Positions 25,172-34,148 of a DNA stretch of 64,000 nt are shown here, piece by piece; the stretch's first letter is position 1, and every line of letters starts with the position of its first letter. A program made the translations under genes and the position numbers. The notes below the pieces were generated by a model. It had not been told where the DNA came from. It did not search any database and was given only the letters and a program-made list of their open reading frames with translations. Source of the DNA: Amycolatopsis thermoflava N1165 (GTDB taxonomy: Bacteria > Actinomycetota > Actinomycetes > Mycobacteriales > Pseudonocardiaceae); the NCBI RefSeq assembly GCF_000473265.1, contig NZ_KI421511.1:1-64000 (forward strand). Direction: 5' to 3'.

Positions 25172-26242
25172 ATGCCGCTGCGGGCCGGGATCATCGGTGC
25201 CGGGTTCATCGGAGCCGTGCACGCCCGTGCGGTGCACACGCTGGGGCAGGACCTGGCCGCCGTGGCGGCGTCCACGCCCGCCCGCTCCCGGGAAGCAGCG
25301 GCAGAGCTGGGCGGGCGAGCCGCCGTCGACAGCGCCGAGGAACTGGCAGCCGCCCCGGACATCGACGTCGTCCACATCTGCACCCCGAACGCGCTGCACG
25401 CGCCGCTGACCCGCATCGCGCTCGACGCGGGCAAGCACGTCGTGCTGGAGAAGCCGGTCGGCACCAGCAGCGCCGAGGTCGCCGACCTCGTCCGGCGGTG
25501 GCGGGACACCGACCGGGTGGTCGCCGTCCCGTTCGCCTACCGCTTCTACCCGGTGGTGCGCGAGGTGCGGGACCGCGTGCGCGGCGGGCCGGTCCGGCTG
25601 ATCCACGGCGTCTACCTGCAGGACTGGCTTTCCCGGGACAGCGACACGAACTGGCGCGTGCGGTCCGGGCTCGGTGGGCCGTCGCGCGCGTTCGGCGACA
25701 TCGGGGTGCACTGGTGCGACCTGGCGGAGTTCGTCACCGGGCAGCGGATCGCGCGGGTGCACGCGGTGCTGCCCCGGGTCGTGCCGGTGCGGGCGGGCGT
25801 CGAGGTCGACACCGAGGACGCGGCGCTGCTGCAGTTCGAGACCGAGCAGGGCGTGTTCGGGTCGGCGGTGATCAGCCAGATCTCGCCGGGGCGGCGCAAC
25901 CAGCTGCAGTTGCGGATCGACACGCCGGACACCGAGTACGCGTTCGACCAGCAGGAGCCGGAGGTTCTGTGGATGGGCGGGCGCGAGGAGACGCGGGTCC
26001 TGCACCGCGGCGACCCCGCACTCGGCCCGGACGCGACCTCCCGCAACCTCGTCCCGGCCGGCCACCCGCAGGGCTACCTGGACTCCTTCACCGGCTTCAT
26101 CGCCGACGCCTACGCCGCGATGCGCGGCGAAAAGCCCGACGGCCTCCCGACACTGGCCGACGGCGCCCGCGCGACGGCGATCACCGAGGCGGTCCTGGAC
26201 TCCGCCGCCCGCCGCGACTGGGTGGAGGTCACGCCCGGCTGA
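25172..26242 (+). CDS. Gfo/Idh/MocA family oxidoreductase
   Basis: The 356-residue protein has an N-terminal NAD(P) fold with GAGFIG at 9-14, VHICTPNALHA and the conserved lysine in VLEKPVG. The C-terminal half contains the GDIGVHWCDLAEF motif, whose histidine is the usual catalytic residue. Members oxidise sugars, inositols or sugar acids. A GGGGGAGAAG ribosome-binding site supports the ATG at 25172. The ROK-family gene 49 bp downstream on the same strand suggests a sugar catabolic unit. Confidence 0.87.
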   Translation: MPLRAGIIGAGFIGAVHARAVHTLGQDLAAVAASTPARSREAAAELGGRAAVDSAEELAAAPDIDVVHICTPNALHAPLTRIALDAGKHVVLEKPVGTSSAEVADLVRRWRDTDRVVAVPFAYRFYPVVREVRDRVRGGPVRLIHGVYLQDWLSRDSDTNWRVRSGLGGPSRAFGDIGVHWCDLAEFVTGQRIARVHAVLPRVVPVRAGVEVDTEDAALLQFETEQGVFGSAVISQISPGRRNQLQLRIDTPDTEYAFDQQEPEVLWMGGREETRVLHRGDPALGPDATSRNLVPAGHPQGYLDSFTGFIADAYAAMRGEKPDGLPTLADGARATAITEAVLDSAARRDWVEVTPG

Positions 26243-26291
26243 GCGCCGGGCCTGGTACGAATTTCCGGGTAGTGCGAGCGAAGGGACCCCC

Positions 26292-27548
26292 GTGACCGCA
26301 ACCATCCCGTCCGACCAGCTCGACGATCTGGTCCTGGTGCTCGACCTGGTGCGCTCCGGCGCCGCGCGGACCCGGCCGGAGCTGGGCAGGCGGTCGGGCC
26401 TCGGGCGGACCGTCATCAGCCAGCGCGTCGGTCACCTGATGCGCGCCGGGCTGCTGGAGGACGGCGAGCTGGGGCCCTCCAGCGGCGGGCGCGCGCCGCG
26501 GGAGCTGCGGTTCTGCTCCGGCGCCGGGGTGATCCTCACCGCCGAGCTGGGCGCGACCAGCATCAGCGCCGGCCTCACCGACCTCGCCGGGAACCTGCTC
26601 GCGCAACGCACCGAGGCCTCCGACGTCGCCCGCGGTCCGGAACCCGTGCTCGCCCAGGTCGGCGCCCTCTTCGACGACCTGCTGGCCACCCGGCCGGACG
26701 CCCAGGTGTGGGGGGTGGGCATCGGGCTGCCGGGGCCGGTCGAGTTCGCCACCGGGCGACCCAGCGCCCCGCCGATCATGCCGGGCTGGGACGGCTACCC
26801 GGTGCGCGACCACTTCGCCCGGCGGCACAACGCGCCGGTGTGGGTGGACAACGAGGTGAACGCGATGACGCTCGGCGAGTTCCGGGCGGGCGCGGCGGCC
26901 GGGGCGCGCGACTACCTCTACGTCAAGATCGGCACCGGGATCGGCGCCGGGCTCATCTCCGGCGGCCACCTGCACCGCGGCAGCCAGGGATGCGCCGGCG
27001 ACATCGGGCACACGGCGGCGCGCGCCGACACCTCCGTCGTGTGCCGGTGCGGCAACATCGGATGCCTGGAAGCGCTCGCCGGTGGCGCCGCGCTGGCCAG
27101 GGACGGCGAGGCCGCGGCGAAGGACGGCGGCAGCCCCATCCTGGCCGAGCGCCTCGCGGAGAACGGCGTGGTCACCGCGGAGGACGTGGCGTGGGCGGCG
27201 CAGAACGGCGACCGCGCGGCGCTGGAGCTGATCCAGCGCGCGGGACGGCTGATCGGCGACCAGCTGGCGATGCTGGTGAGCTTCTTCAACCCCTCGCTGC
27301 TGCTGATCGGCGGTGGTGTGGCCGGCGCGGGCGACCACCTGCTGGCCACGATCCGCGAGGTGATCTACGGGCGGTCCCTGCCGCTGGCGACGCGGGACCT
27401 GCGGATCGTGCGCTCGTCGCTGGGCGACCAGGCCGGGGTGGTGGGCGCCGCGTTCATGGTGCTGGACGAGCTGTTCACCCGCGACCGCTTGGCGAAGTGG
27501 ATCGACGCGGGCACGCCGGCGGGGCTGCCGGACCTGACGGCCGCCTGA
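26292..27548 (+). CDS. ROK-family transcriptional regulator / sugar kinase homologue
   Basis: The 418-residue protein starts with a winged HTH (LGRRSGLGRTVISQRVGHLMRAGLL), then a ROK ATPase fold: VGIGLPGPV, DNEVNAMTLGE, GTGIGAGLI, the zinc site CRCGNIGCLE and GGGVAGAGD. The GDIGHTAA histidine is also present. With an HTH it is more likely an NagC/XylR-like regulator than a pure kinase. It probably controls the Gfo/Idh gene upstream in response to a sugar. The GTG start follows a GAAGGGA ribosome-binding site. Confidence 0.87.
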   Translation: MTATIPSDQLDDLVLVLDLVRSGAARTRPELGRRSGLGRTVISQRVGHLMRAGLLEDGELGPSSGGRAPRELRFCSGAGVILTAELGATSISAGLTDLAGNLLAQRTEASDVARGPEPVLAQVGALFDDLLATRPDAQVWGVGIGLPGPVEFATGRPSAPPIMPGWDGYPVRDHFARRHNAPVWVDNEVNAMTLGEFRAGAAAGARDYLYVKIGTGIGAGLISGGHLHRGSQGCAGDIGHTAARADTSVVCRCGNIGCLEALAGGAALARDGEAAAKDGGSPILAERLAENGVVTAEDVAWAAQNGDRAALELIQRAGRLIGDQLAMLVSFFNPSLLLIGGGVAGAGDHLLATIREVIYGRSLPLATRDLRIVRSSLGDQAGVVGAAFMVLDELFTRDRLAKWIDAGTPAGLPDLTAA

Positions 27549-27813
27549 CCGTCGCGGTCGTGAGCCCGCCGGAGGCGGCGGCGGGCCGGCGGAGCGGGTC
27601 TGGTGGCGGGCGGTGCTGCGTGAGTGGCGTGCCGGAGGCTGGTGCGCCTGCCGGACCGCGGGGCGGGTTGCGGGTGTGGCAGATGGTGGTCCGCTGGGGC
27701 GGGTGGGCTGCGGCGCGCGGGTGGCTGCGCCGGCCTGGCCGCGCGCGGGGTTGCCAGGCGGCGCTGGTGATCATTCTGCGCGAGCGGCAATGGACCGAGC
27801 GCCCCGCCAACGG
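27549..27813. other. gene-free G-rich spacer with one hairpin
   Basis: This stretch between the ROK gene and the csp terminator holds no gene I can support. GCCCGCCG (27564-27571) and CGGCGGGC (27579-27586) can form an 8-bp stem shortly after the ROK stop and may end that transcript. The rest is G-rich simple sequence without a clear signal. Confidence 0.4.
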
Positions 27814-27849
27814 CAACGGGCCGGTCCCCCGTGGGGAACCGGCCCGTTG
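27814..27849. terminator. strong bidirectional hairpin behind the cold-shock gene
   Basis: CAACGGGCCGGTCCCC (27814-27829) pairs with GGGGAACCGGCCCGTTG (27833-27849) with a single bulged base and a 3-base loop. It lies 16 bp after the csp stop on the minus strand and faces the ROK gene on the plus strand, so it can terminate either. Confidence 0.65.
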
Positions 27850-27865
27850 AACAGTCGCGCGAAGG

Positions 27866-28066
27866 TCAGATGATGCTGACGCGGCTCGCCTGCGGGCCCT
27901 TGGCGCCCTGCGTGATCTCGAAGGTCACCTGCTGGTTCTCTTCAAGGCTGCGGAAGCCGTTGCCGTCGATCTCCGAGTAGTGGACGAAGACGTCCGGTCC
28001 GCTCTCCTGCGCGATGAAGCCGAAGCCCTTTTCGGCGTTGAACCATTTGACGGTGCCCTGTGCCAT
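27866..28066 (-). CDS. cold-shock protein, CspA family
   Basis: This 66-residue single OB-fold protein is a textbook CspA-type RNA chaperone: [17 protein letters not shown] (RNP1) and DVFVHYSEI (RNP2) are intact. It binds single-stranded RNA/DNA and melts RNA structure. An AAGGAG ribosome-binding site precedes the ATG. Only 29 bp separate it from the small upstream gene, so it is probably co-transcribed with the desaturase, which would join RNA and membrane responses to cold. Confidence 0.95.
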   Translation of the reverse strand: MAQGTVKWFNAEKGFGFIAQESGPDVFVHYSEIDGNGFRSLEENQQVTFEITQGAKGPQASRVSII

Positions 28067-28095
28067 GTGTTTCTCCTTGATATTTTCTCTAACAA

Positions 28096-28299
28096 TCAGA
28101 GCGCGGAGGCCGCGCTCTTCGTGGTCAGCCCGAGCATGGCGAGCAGCTCGCGGCAGTCGTGGACGTCCAGCGCGTGGTCGGCGACCGTGCGCGCGGCGCG
28201 GTGGTTGGCGATCGCCTCGTCCTGCGCCATCCGGGCCCGTGCCTCGGCGATCGGGCCGGTCTCGGGTTGCTGTTCGGAAGCGTGGCGAGCCCAGGTCAT
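28096..28299 (-). CDS. small helical hypothetical protein, 67 residues
   Basis: The 67-residue product is hydrophilic and predicted helical in its middle ([22 protein letters not shown]), with a Leu-rich segment [10 protein letters not shown] near the end. There is no signal peptide. The start ATG overlaps the desaturase stop as ATGA, a strong sign that it is a real, translationally coupled gene. I do not recognise the family. Confidence 0.65.
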   Translation of the reverse strand: MTWARHASEQQPETGPIAEARARMAQDEAIANHRAARTVADHALDVHDCRELLAMLGLTTKSAASAL

Positions 28300-29264
28300 G
28301 ACGATCCCTTCGACGGTGCGGACGACTTCACGGCCAGCCGGGCCAGCCGTTGCTCGGTGGGCCAGCGCACCTGCCAGGCCCAGCCGAGACGTTCGAATGC
28401 CCAGATGACCCGGGCGGACACGTCGATCTGCCCGCGGCGCACGCCGTGGCGGGCGCAGGTCGGGTCGGCGTGGTGGGAGTTGTGCCACGACTCGCCCATC
28501 GACAGGATCGCCAGCGGCCAGAAGTTGGCCGAGCGGTCGCGACTGGCGAACGGGCGGTCGCCGATCATGTGGCAGATCGAGTTCACCGACCACGTGACGT
28601 GATGCTGGAACGCCACCCGCGCGAGCCCGGCCCACAGGAACCCGGTGAGCGCGCCCCACCAGGACATCGTGGCGAGCCCGCCGATCAACGCAGGCAGCAG
28701 CACCGACAGCGAGACCCACAGCGGGAAAAGCCGGTCCACCGCACGGATGTCGGGGTCCGCGGCCAGATCCGGCGCGAACCGGTCCACATTGGTCCGGTCG
28801 CGGCCGAACAGCCAGCCCATGTGCGCGTGCCAGAAACCCTTGGCCAGCGCGGCAGGCGAGGTGCCGAACAGCCACGGCGAGTGCGGATCGCCCGCACGGT
28901 CGGAAAACGCGTGGTGGCGGCGGTGGTCGGCGACCCAGCCGATCACCGGTCCCTGCGCGGCCATGCTGCCCGCGATCGCCAGTGCGATCCGGAGTGGACG
29001 GTTCGCGCGGAACGCGCCGTGCGTGAAGTACCGGTGGTAGCCGATCGTGATGCCCAAAGTGGACACCGTGTAGAACGCGGCGGCGACGGCGAGGTCGAGC
29101 CAGCTCAGTCCCCAGCCCCAGAGCAGGGGAACGGCCGCGATCAGCGCGGCGAACGGGATGATCAGGAACGCCCGGATGACCACCATCTCGGTCATCGACG
29201 CTTGTTCCGACAGCAGGGGCTTTGGGCTCTTCCGGTCCGGGACGACGGAAGTGGGAGAGGTCAA
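28296..29264 (-). CDS. acyl-CoA/fatty-acid delta-9-type desaturase
   Basis: The 322-residue membrane di-iron desaturase has the three histidine boxes HRYFTH (77-82), HRRHH (114-118) and HNSHH (261-265), and four hydrophobic stretches. It would introduce a double bond into saturated acyl chains and so set membrane fluidity. The start is uncertain: TTG at 29264 gives the N-terminal KPLLSEQ segment seen in relatives, while ATG at 29195 is a shorter alternative. It heads an operon with a small protein and CspA. Confidence 0.87.
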   Translation of the reverse strand: MTSPTSVVPDRKSPKPLLSEQASMTEMVVIRAFLIIPFAALIAAVPLLWGWGLSWLDLAVAAAFYTVSTLGITIGYHRYFTHGAFRANRPLRIALAIAGSMAAQGPVIGWVADHRRHHAFSDRAGDPHSPWLFGTSPAALAKGFWHAHMGWLFGRDRTNVDRFAPDLAADPDIRAVDRLFPLWVSLSVLLPALIGGLATMSWWGALTGFLWAGLARVAFQHHVTWSVNSICHMIGDRPFASRDRSANFWPLAILSMGESWHNSHHADPTCARHGVRRGQIDVSARVIWAFERLGWAWQVRWPTEQRLARLAVKSSAPSKGSS

Positions 29265-29418
29265 AAAGGAAACTTCTCTCGTGGAGGATCAACCACGAAG
29301 GGCCAACCGAAGGGAACGAAACCGGCCCGGTTGCCAGCCTGCGAAAAACTCCCGACGAGAACGACCTTACCCCATCGGATCCGGTACGTCACGATTCCCG
29401 GGTGGGAAGCTGTTTTTC

Positions 29419-30513
29419 ATGATCATCGTCGGCGTGGTCGCGCTGGTGGCCTGGCTGTGGCTGGCCGCCACCCGGTTCTGGCGCACTGACCAGCGGTTAC
29501 CGCCCCGGCGGACGCCCGCCACGTGGCCCTCCGTGGCGGTCGTCGTGCCCGCCCGCGACGAGGCCGGGATCCTGCCGGAAACGCTGCCCGCGCTGCTCGC
29601 CCAGCGCTACCCCGGGCCGCTGCGGCTGATCCTCGTCGACGACGGCAGCGGCGACGGCACCGCCGACGTCGCACGCGGCCTGGGCGGCTGCCGCCTCACC
29701 GTCACCGCGCCGGGTGACCGGCCGCCCGGCTGGACCGGCAAGCTGTGGGCGCTCGCCCACGGCGTCGAGCAGGCGGGCGAGCCGGACTTCCTGCTGTTCA
29801 CCGACGCCGACATCGCGCACGGCCCGGACTCGGTCACCGCGCTGGTCGAGGCCGCGGGGGAGCGCGATCTCGTGTCCCAGATGGCGCGCCTGCGCACCCG
29901 CACCGGCTGGGAGCGGCTGGTCGTTCCCGCTTTCGTGTACTTCTTCGCGATGCTCTACCCGTTCCGCCGGGTGAACGGTCCCGGCCGCACGGCCGCGGCG
30001 GCCGGCGGGTGCTGCCTCGTCCGGCGTGCCGCGCTGGAGCGGGCCGGGGGAGTGGCCGCCATCCGGGACGCGGTGATCGACGACGTCGCCCTCGGCAGGC
30101 TGCTCAAACGCGCCGGGGGCCGGATCTGGCTCGGCCTGGCCGGCGACGTGCGCAGCGTCCGGCCGTACCCGTCCCTGCGCTCGCTGTGGGACATGGTCGC
30201 GCGCAGCGCCTACACCCAGCTGCGGCACTCCCCGGCGCTGCTCGCCGGCACCGTGCTCGGCCTCGCGCTGGTGTTCCTCGCGCCCCCGGTCCTGACCCTC
30301 GCCGGCGCCGGCCCCGCACGTCTCCCCGCCCTCGCCGCGTGGCTGCTGATGACCCTCACCTACGTCCCGATGCTGCGCTACTACCGGCAGCCGTGGCCCG
30401 CGGCGCTGCTGCTGCCCGTCACGGCAACGCTGTACCTGCTGATGACCGTCGACTCGGCCGTGCGGCACCGGCGCGGGCACGGCGCGGCCTGGAAGGGCCG
30501 CAGTTACGGGTGA
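29419..30513 (+). CDS. family 2 glycosyltransferase, HpnB-like
   Basis: The 364-residue protein has an N-terminal membrane segment, a GT-A domain (VVVPARDEAGILPETL, LVDDGSGDGT, FTDADI) and three C-terminal membrane segments. The order and length fit the hopene-associated glycosyltransferase HpnB. No hopanoid genes are in the window, so a role in hopanoid or other polyprenyl glycolipid synthesis is inference. A GGTGGGAAG ribosome-binding site supports the ATG at 29419. It is divergent from the desaturase. Confidence 0.8.
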   Translation: MIIVGVVALVAWLWLAATRFWRTDQRLPPRRTPATWPSVAVVVPARDEAGILPETLPALLAQRYPGPLRLILVDDGSGDGTADVARGLGGCRLTVTAPGDRPPGWTGKLWALAHGVEQAGEPDFLLFTDADIAHGPDSVTALVEAAGERDLVSQMARLRTRTGWERLVVPAFVYFFAMLYPFRRVNGPGRTAAAAGGCCLVRRAALERAGGVAAIRDAVIDDVALGRLLKRAGGRIWLGLAGDVRSVRPYPSLRSLWDMVARSAYTQLRHSPALLAGTVLGLALVFLAPPVLTLAGAGPARLPALAAWLLMTLTYVPMLRYYRQPWPAALLLPVTATLYLLMTVDSAVRHRRGHGAAWKGRSYG

Positions 30514-30558
30514 TCGCGGGTACGGTCTGAAGCGGTTACCGGAACGAGGAGACACACC

Positions 30559-30801
30559 ATGGCCGACCAGGACATCATCGCCAACATCGACAAGCTGATC
30601 GCGGAGGAGCACGAGCTGCGGTCGCGTTCGGTCGGCGACGGCCTGAGCGACGACGACCGCACCCGCATGCGCCGGGTCGAGGAGCAGCTGGACCAGTGCT
30701 GGGACCTGCTCCGCCAGCGCCGGGCCGCGCGCGAGTTCGGGGAGAACCCGGACCAGGCGCAGGCCCGCCCTGTCAGCGAGGTCGAGTCCTACCGCCAGTG
30801 A
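30559..30801 (+). CDS. DUF2630 family protein
   Basis: The 80-residue protein is highly charged and helical (IANIDKLIAEEHELRSRS, RRVEEQLDQCWDLLRQRRAARE), a match to the actinobacterial DUF2630 family. The function is not known. A coiled-coil is likely from the heptad-like pattern. A GAGGAG ribosome-binding site precedes the ATG. It stands alone between the glycosyltransferase and the FMN reductase. Confidence 0.85.
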   Translation: MADQDIIANIDKLIAEEHELRSRSVGDGLSDDDRTRMRRVEEQLDQCWDLLRQRRAAREFGENPDQAQARPVSEVESYRQ

Positions 30802-30836
30802 TGGAATACCCGCCCTGCCCAGGCTGTTGTGCCGAC

Positions 30837-30854
30837 TAGTTGAACGCACAACTA
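30837..30854. promoter_or_regulatory. TAGTTG-N6-CAACTA palindrome upstream of the FMN reductase
   Basis: TAGTTG (30837-30842) and CAACTA (30849-30854) form a perfect inverted repeat 19 bp before the start codon. A second overlapping repeat, GTTGTGC (30826-30832) with GCACAAC (30846-30852), is also perfect. TTG-N-CAA palindromes of this size are typical MarR-family operators. No marR gene is adjacent. Confidence 0.5.
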
Positions 30855-30873
30855 CCTGAGCAGGGTGAGGTCC

Positions 30874-31491
30874 ATGTCCCGCACACTCGTGGTCGTCTCG
30901 GCCGGCCTGAGCAGCCCTTCCTCGACGCGGCTGCTGGGTGACCGCCTGGCGCAGGCCGCCGCACGCGAGACCGGCGCCGCGATCGAGGTCGTCGAGCTGC
31001 GCGACCTCGCCACCGACATCGCGAACAACCTGGTCACCGGCTTCCCGAGCCCGAAGCTGGGGGACGCCGTCGAGACCGTGACCCGCGCCGACGGGCTGAT
31101 CGTGGTGACGCCGATCTTCAACGCCTCCTACAGCGGCCTGTTCAAGTCGTTCTTCGACGTGATCGAGGCCGGCTCGCTGCAGGGCAAGCCGGTCCTCATC
31201 GCCGCGACCGCGGGCACCGCACGGCACTCGCTCGCGCTGGAGTTCGCGCTGCGGCCGCTGTTCGCCTACCTGCGCGCCGACGTCATGCCGACCGCCGTGT
31301 TCGCCGCGTCCGAGGACTGGGGCGCCTCCGACGGGCCGGACGGCGACCTGACCGCGCGCATCGAGCGCGCCGCCGGTGAGCTGGCCGCCGCGGTGAGCGG
31401 GCGGCCCGCCGCGCCTGCCGTGGCCGATGAGGACGAGTTCGTCCCCTTCGACCAGCAGCTGGCGCGCCTGGGCATCACGTCATCGCGTTGA
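30874..31491 (+). CDS. NADPH-dependent FMN reductase
   Basis: The 205-residue flavodoxin-fold protein has the phosphate loop SAGLSSPSSTRLLGDRL and the active-site segment TPIFNASYSGLFKSFFDV of SsuE/MsuE-type reductases. These supply reduced FMN to two-component monooxygenases or reduce quinones. The ATG at 30874 has a nearby GGGTGAGG ribosome-binding site; a GTG at 30865 is the alternative. The last 17 bases overlap the convergent acyl-CoA dehydrogenase gene. Confidence 0.87.
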   Translation: MSRTLVVVSAGLSSPSSTRLLGDRLAQAAARETGAAIEVVELRDLATDIANNLVTGFPSPKLGDAVETVTRADGLIVVTPIFNASYSGLFKSFFDVIEAGSLQGKPVLIAATAGTARHSLALEFALRPLFAYLRADVMPTAVFAASEDWGASDGPDGDLTARIERAAGELAAAVSGRPAAPAVADEDEFVPFDQQLARLGITSSR

Positions 31492-32635
31492 CGCCGGTCA
31501 GGTCCCGCCCGATGATCAGCTTCTGCACCTGGCTGGTGCCTTCGTAGAGGGTGAGCACGCGGGCGTCGCGGACGTACTTGCCGACCGGGTACTCGTCGAT
31601 GAACCCGTACCCGCCGAACACCTGCAGGCAGTTGTTCGTCACGCGCACCGCGGTCTCGCTCGCGTGGTACTTCGCGGCCGAGGCGTCCGTGGCGTACTCC
31701 TTCGGCTTCATCCCGGCGTCGGCCATGCGGGCGACCTGGTGGGTGAGCAGCCGCGAGGCCTGCACGTCCACCGCGGCGTCCGCGAGCAGCTCCTGGACCA
31801 GCTGGAACGAGGCGATCGGCTTGCCGAACTGCTCCCGCTCGGTGGCGTAGCGGGTGGCGGCGTCCAGGGCGGCCTGCGCCACGCCGACCGCGCCCGCGGC
31901 CACCGAGATCCGGCCGCGCGACAGCGTGCCGAGCGCGATGCCGAGGCCCTTGTCGACCTCGCCCAGCCGCGCCGAATCGGGCACGCGCACGTTGTCGAAG
32001 GTCAGCTCGGCGGTCGCCTGGCCGCGCAGGCCGAGCTTGCCCTTGATCTCCGTCGCCGTGAAGCCGGGGGAGTCGGTGGGCACCAGGAACGCGGTGATGC
32101 CGCGGTCGCTGGTGCGCGCGAAGGTCAGCGCGACCTTCGCCCACGTGCCGTTGGTGATGAACATCTTGCTGCCGTTGATCACCCAGTCGCCGCCGTCGCG
32201 CTTGGCGCGGGTGCTCAGCGACCCGGCGTCGGAGCCGGTGCCAGGTTCGGTGAGGCCGAAGCAGCCCAGCGCCTCACCGCTGATCAGCCGCGGCAGCCAC
32301 TCCTGCTTCTGCTCGTCGGTGCCGTGCGCGGCGATCGTCTTCGACACCAGGCCGAGCGACACCGACACGATCCCGCGCACCGCGGAGTCGCCACGGCCCA
32401 GCTCCTCGGTGACCAGGACGTAGGACAGCATGTCGGCGTCCACCCCGCCGTACCGCTCGTCCAGCGTCAGGCCGAGGAACCCCAGCTCACCGAGCCGCCG
32501 CACCACGGACTGGTCGACGTGCTCGGCGCGGTCCCACTCCCGGGCGTTGGGCGCGATCTCGGCGTCCACGAACTCCGCCGCCATCCGGCGGAAGTCGCGC
32601 TGGGTCTCGGTGAGACCGAAATCCCGTGCCAGCAT
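31475..32635 (-). CDS. acyl-CoA dehydrogenase
   Basis: The 386-residue flavoprotein matches the family throughout: CFGLTEPGTGSDAGS (FAD/substrate), ERFGKPI-like region EREQFGKPIASFQ, and a C-terminal LYEGTSQVQK containing the catalytic glutamate position. It oxidises acyl-CoA to enoyl-CoA. It is the last gene of a four-gene operon with CoA-transferase subunits and 3-hydroxyacyl-CoA dehydrogenase. The substrate is probably a dicarboxyl- or aryl-acyl-CoA (inference). Confidence 0.92.
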   Translation of the reverse strand: MLARDFGLTETQRDFRRMAAEFVDAEIAPNAREWDRAEHVDQSVVRRLGELGFLGLTLDERYGGVDADMLSYVLVTEELGRGDSAVRGIVSVSLGLVSKTIAAHGTDEQKQEWLPRLISGEALGCFGLTEPGTGSDAGSLSTRAKRDGGDWVINGSKMFITNGTWAKVALTFARTSDRGITAFLVPTDSPGFTATEIKGKLGLRGQATAELTFDNVRVPDSARLGEVDKGLGIALGTLSRGRISVAAGAVGVAQAALDAATRYATEREQFGKPIASFQLVQELLADAAVDVQASRLLTHQVARMADAGMKPKEYATDASAAKYHASETAVRVTNNCLQVFGGYGFIDEYPVGKYVRDARVLTLYEGTSQVQKLIIGRDLTGVNAMT

Positions 32636-32649
32636 TGGCTTTCTCCTCC

Positions 32650-34137
32650 TCAGACGTCTTCGGGCGCGGTGCCCGCGGCGGTCAGCGGCAGGCCGAGCTG
32701 CGCGCGTTCGGCCAGCCACCGCGTCGGGCGGTAGCGCGGGTCGCCGGTGGCCTCGTGCAGCGCGCGCTGCAGCGTGAGCAGCCGGGCCGGGCCGACCTCG
32801 TCGCCCCAGACCAGCGGGCCGCGCGGGTAGCCGAGCCCGAGCCGCACGCCCAGGTCGATGTCGGCGGGCGCGGCGATGCCCTGCTCGGCGATCGAGGCGG
32901 CGACCGAGACGATCGACGACACCAGCCGCTGCGCCACACCGCCTTCGACGTCCCGCACCACCGAGACCGCCTTGTCGCCGCGGGCCAGCACCGCGCGCGC
33001 GTCGCGGGCCGCGGCCGGGTCGGCGGCCGGGGTGATCGCCAGGACGCGGCGCGCGGTCCGGATCGACAGCGGGTCGACGCCGAAGGTCCGCTCCGGCGGC
33101 AGTCCCTGCGCGGCGATCGCGGTCGCCACCGTGGTGCCCCACGTGGTGACGAGCGCGACCGCGTCGCCGGTGAGCGTGTCGGCGACCTTCGCGCCGGCTT
33201 CGGTCAGCGCGGCGCGCAGCTCGTCGTCGTCCGTCCACACCGGACGATCCGCGTCGCCGGTGACGGGCTTCTCGGCGGGCTTTTCCGCGCCCTCGGTGTA
33301 GTCGAACCAGCCCTGCTTGGTCTTGCGGCCGTGCAGGCCCGCGGCGACCCGGTTCGGGGTCAGGAAGGACGCCCGCAGGCGGTCGGAGTAGCGGAACCCG
33401 GCCCAGATCGACTCGATCACGGTCGCCGTGACGTCCAGCCCGGTGAGGTCCATCAGCTCGAACGGGCCCATCTTCAGGCCCAGCACGTCACGTGCGATCC
33501 GGTCCAGCTCGGCAGGCTCGGCGGCCTGGCGCTCCAGGAGTGCGAGCGCCTCGGTGACGAGCCCGCGGCCGGCGTGGTTGATCAGGAAGCCCGGCGTGTC
33601 GGAGACGACGACCGCGCTGTGGCCGGTCTCCCGGACCAGCGCGGACACCGTCTCGACGACGTCCGGCCTGGTGCGTGCGCCGGGGATCACCTCGACGATC
33701 TTCATCAGCGGCGCCGGGTTGAAGAAGTGCAGCCCGACCAGGCGGGACGGGTCGGACAGCCGCGCCGCGATCTGCGTGACCGGCAGCGACGAGGTGTTCG
33801 TCGCGAACACCGTCGTGGCCGGCAGCGCCTGCTCCAGTTCGGTGAACAACGCGGCCTTGGTGTCCAGGTCCTCGCGGATCGCCTCGATCACCAGGTCCGC
33901 CTCGCCCGGCTGGGCGGGGGAGTCCAGCGGCACCAGGCGCGCGCCGATCGCGGCGGCCTCCTCGGCGGTGCTGCGGCCCTTCGCCACGGCCCGGTCGAGC
34001 ATGCCGCGGATGAACTCCACGGCGTCGCCGACCGACTCCGGCCGGGCGTCGGCCAGCTCCACGGTGTGCCCGGCGGTCGCGGCCCACTGGGCGATCCCGC
34101 GGCCCATCACCCCGGTCCCGACGATCCTGATGCGCAC
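32650..34137 (-). CDS. 3-hydroxyacyl-CoA dehydrogenase (two 3HCDH domains)
   Basis: The 495-residue protein has an N-terminal NAD fold (GTGVMGRG), the FATNTSSLP and GLHFFNPAPLMKIVEV motifs and two C-terminal 3HCDH domains, as in PaaH/PaaC-type enzymes. I choose the GTG at 34137 because AAGGAGAGGACC directly precedes it. The ATG at 34152, which overlaps the upstream stop, has no good ribosome-binding site. The enzyme oxidises 3-hydroxyacyl-CoA to 3-oxoacyl-CoA, the substrate type of the upstream CoA-transferase. Confidence 0.9.
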   Translation of the reverse strand: MRIRIVGTGVMGRGIAQWAATAGHTVELADARPESVGDAVEFIRGMLDRAVAKGRSTAEEAAAIGARLVPLDSPAQPGEADLVIEAIREDLDTKAALFTELEQALPATTVFATNTSSLPVTQIAARLSDPSRLVGLHFFNPAPLMKIVEVIPGARTRPDVVETVSALVRETGHSAVVVSDTPGFLINHAGRGLVTEALALLERQAAEPAELDRIARDVLGLKMGPFELMDLTGLDVTATVIESIWAGFRYSDRLRASFLTPNRVAAGLHGRKTKQGWFDYTEGAEKPAEKPVTGDADRPVWTDDDELRAALTEAGAKVADTLTGDAVALVTTWGTTVATAIAAQGLPPERTFGVDPLSIRTARRVLAITPAADPAAARDARAVLARGDKAVSVVRDVEGGVAQRLVSSIVSVAASIAEQGIAAPADIDLGVRLGLGYPRGPLVWGDEVGPARLLTLQRALHEATGDPRYRPTRWLAERAQLGLPLTAAGTAPEDV

Positions 34138-34148
34138 GGTCCTCTCCT

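Noticed and set aside
27549-27813. short plus-strand frames between the ROK and csp genes
   Set aside because: Compositionally simple, no ribosome-binding site, and they run through a terminator hairpin.
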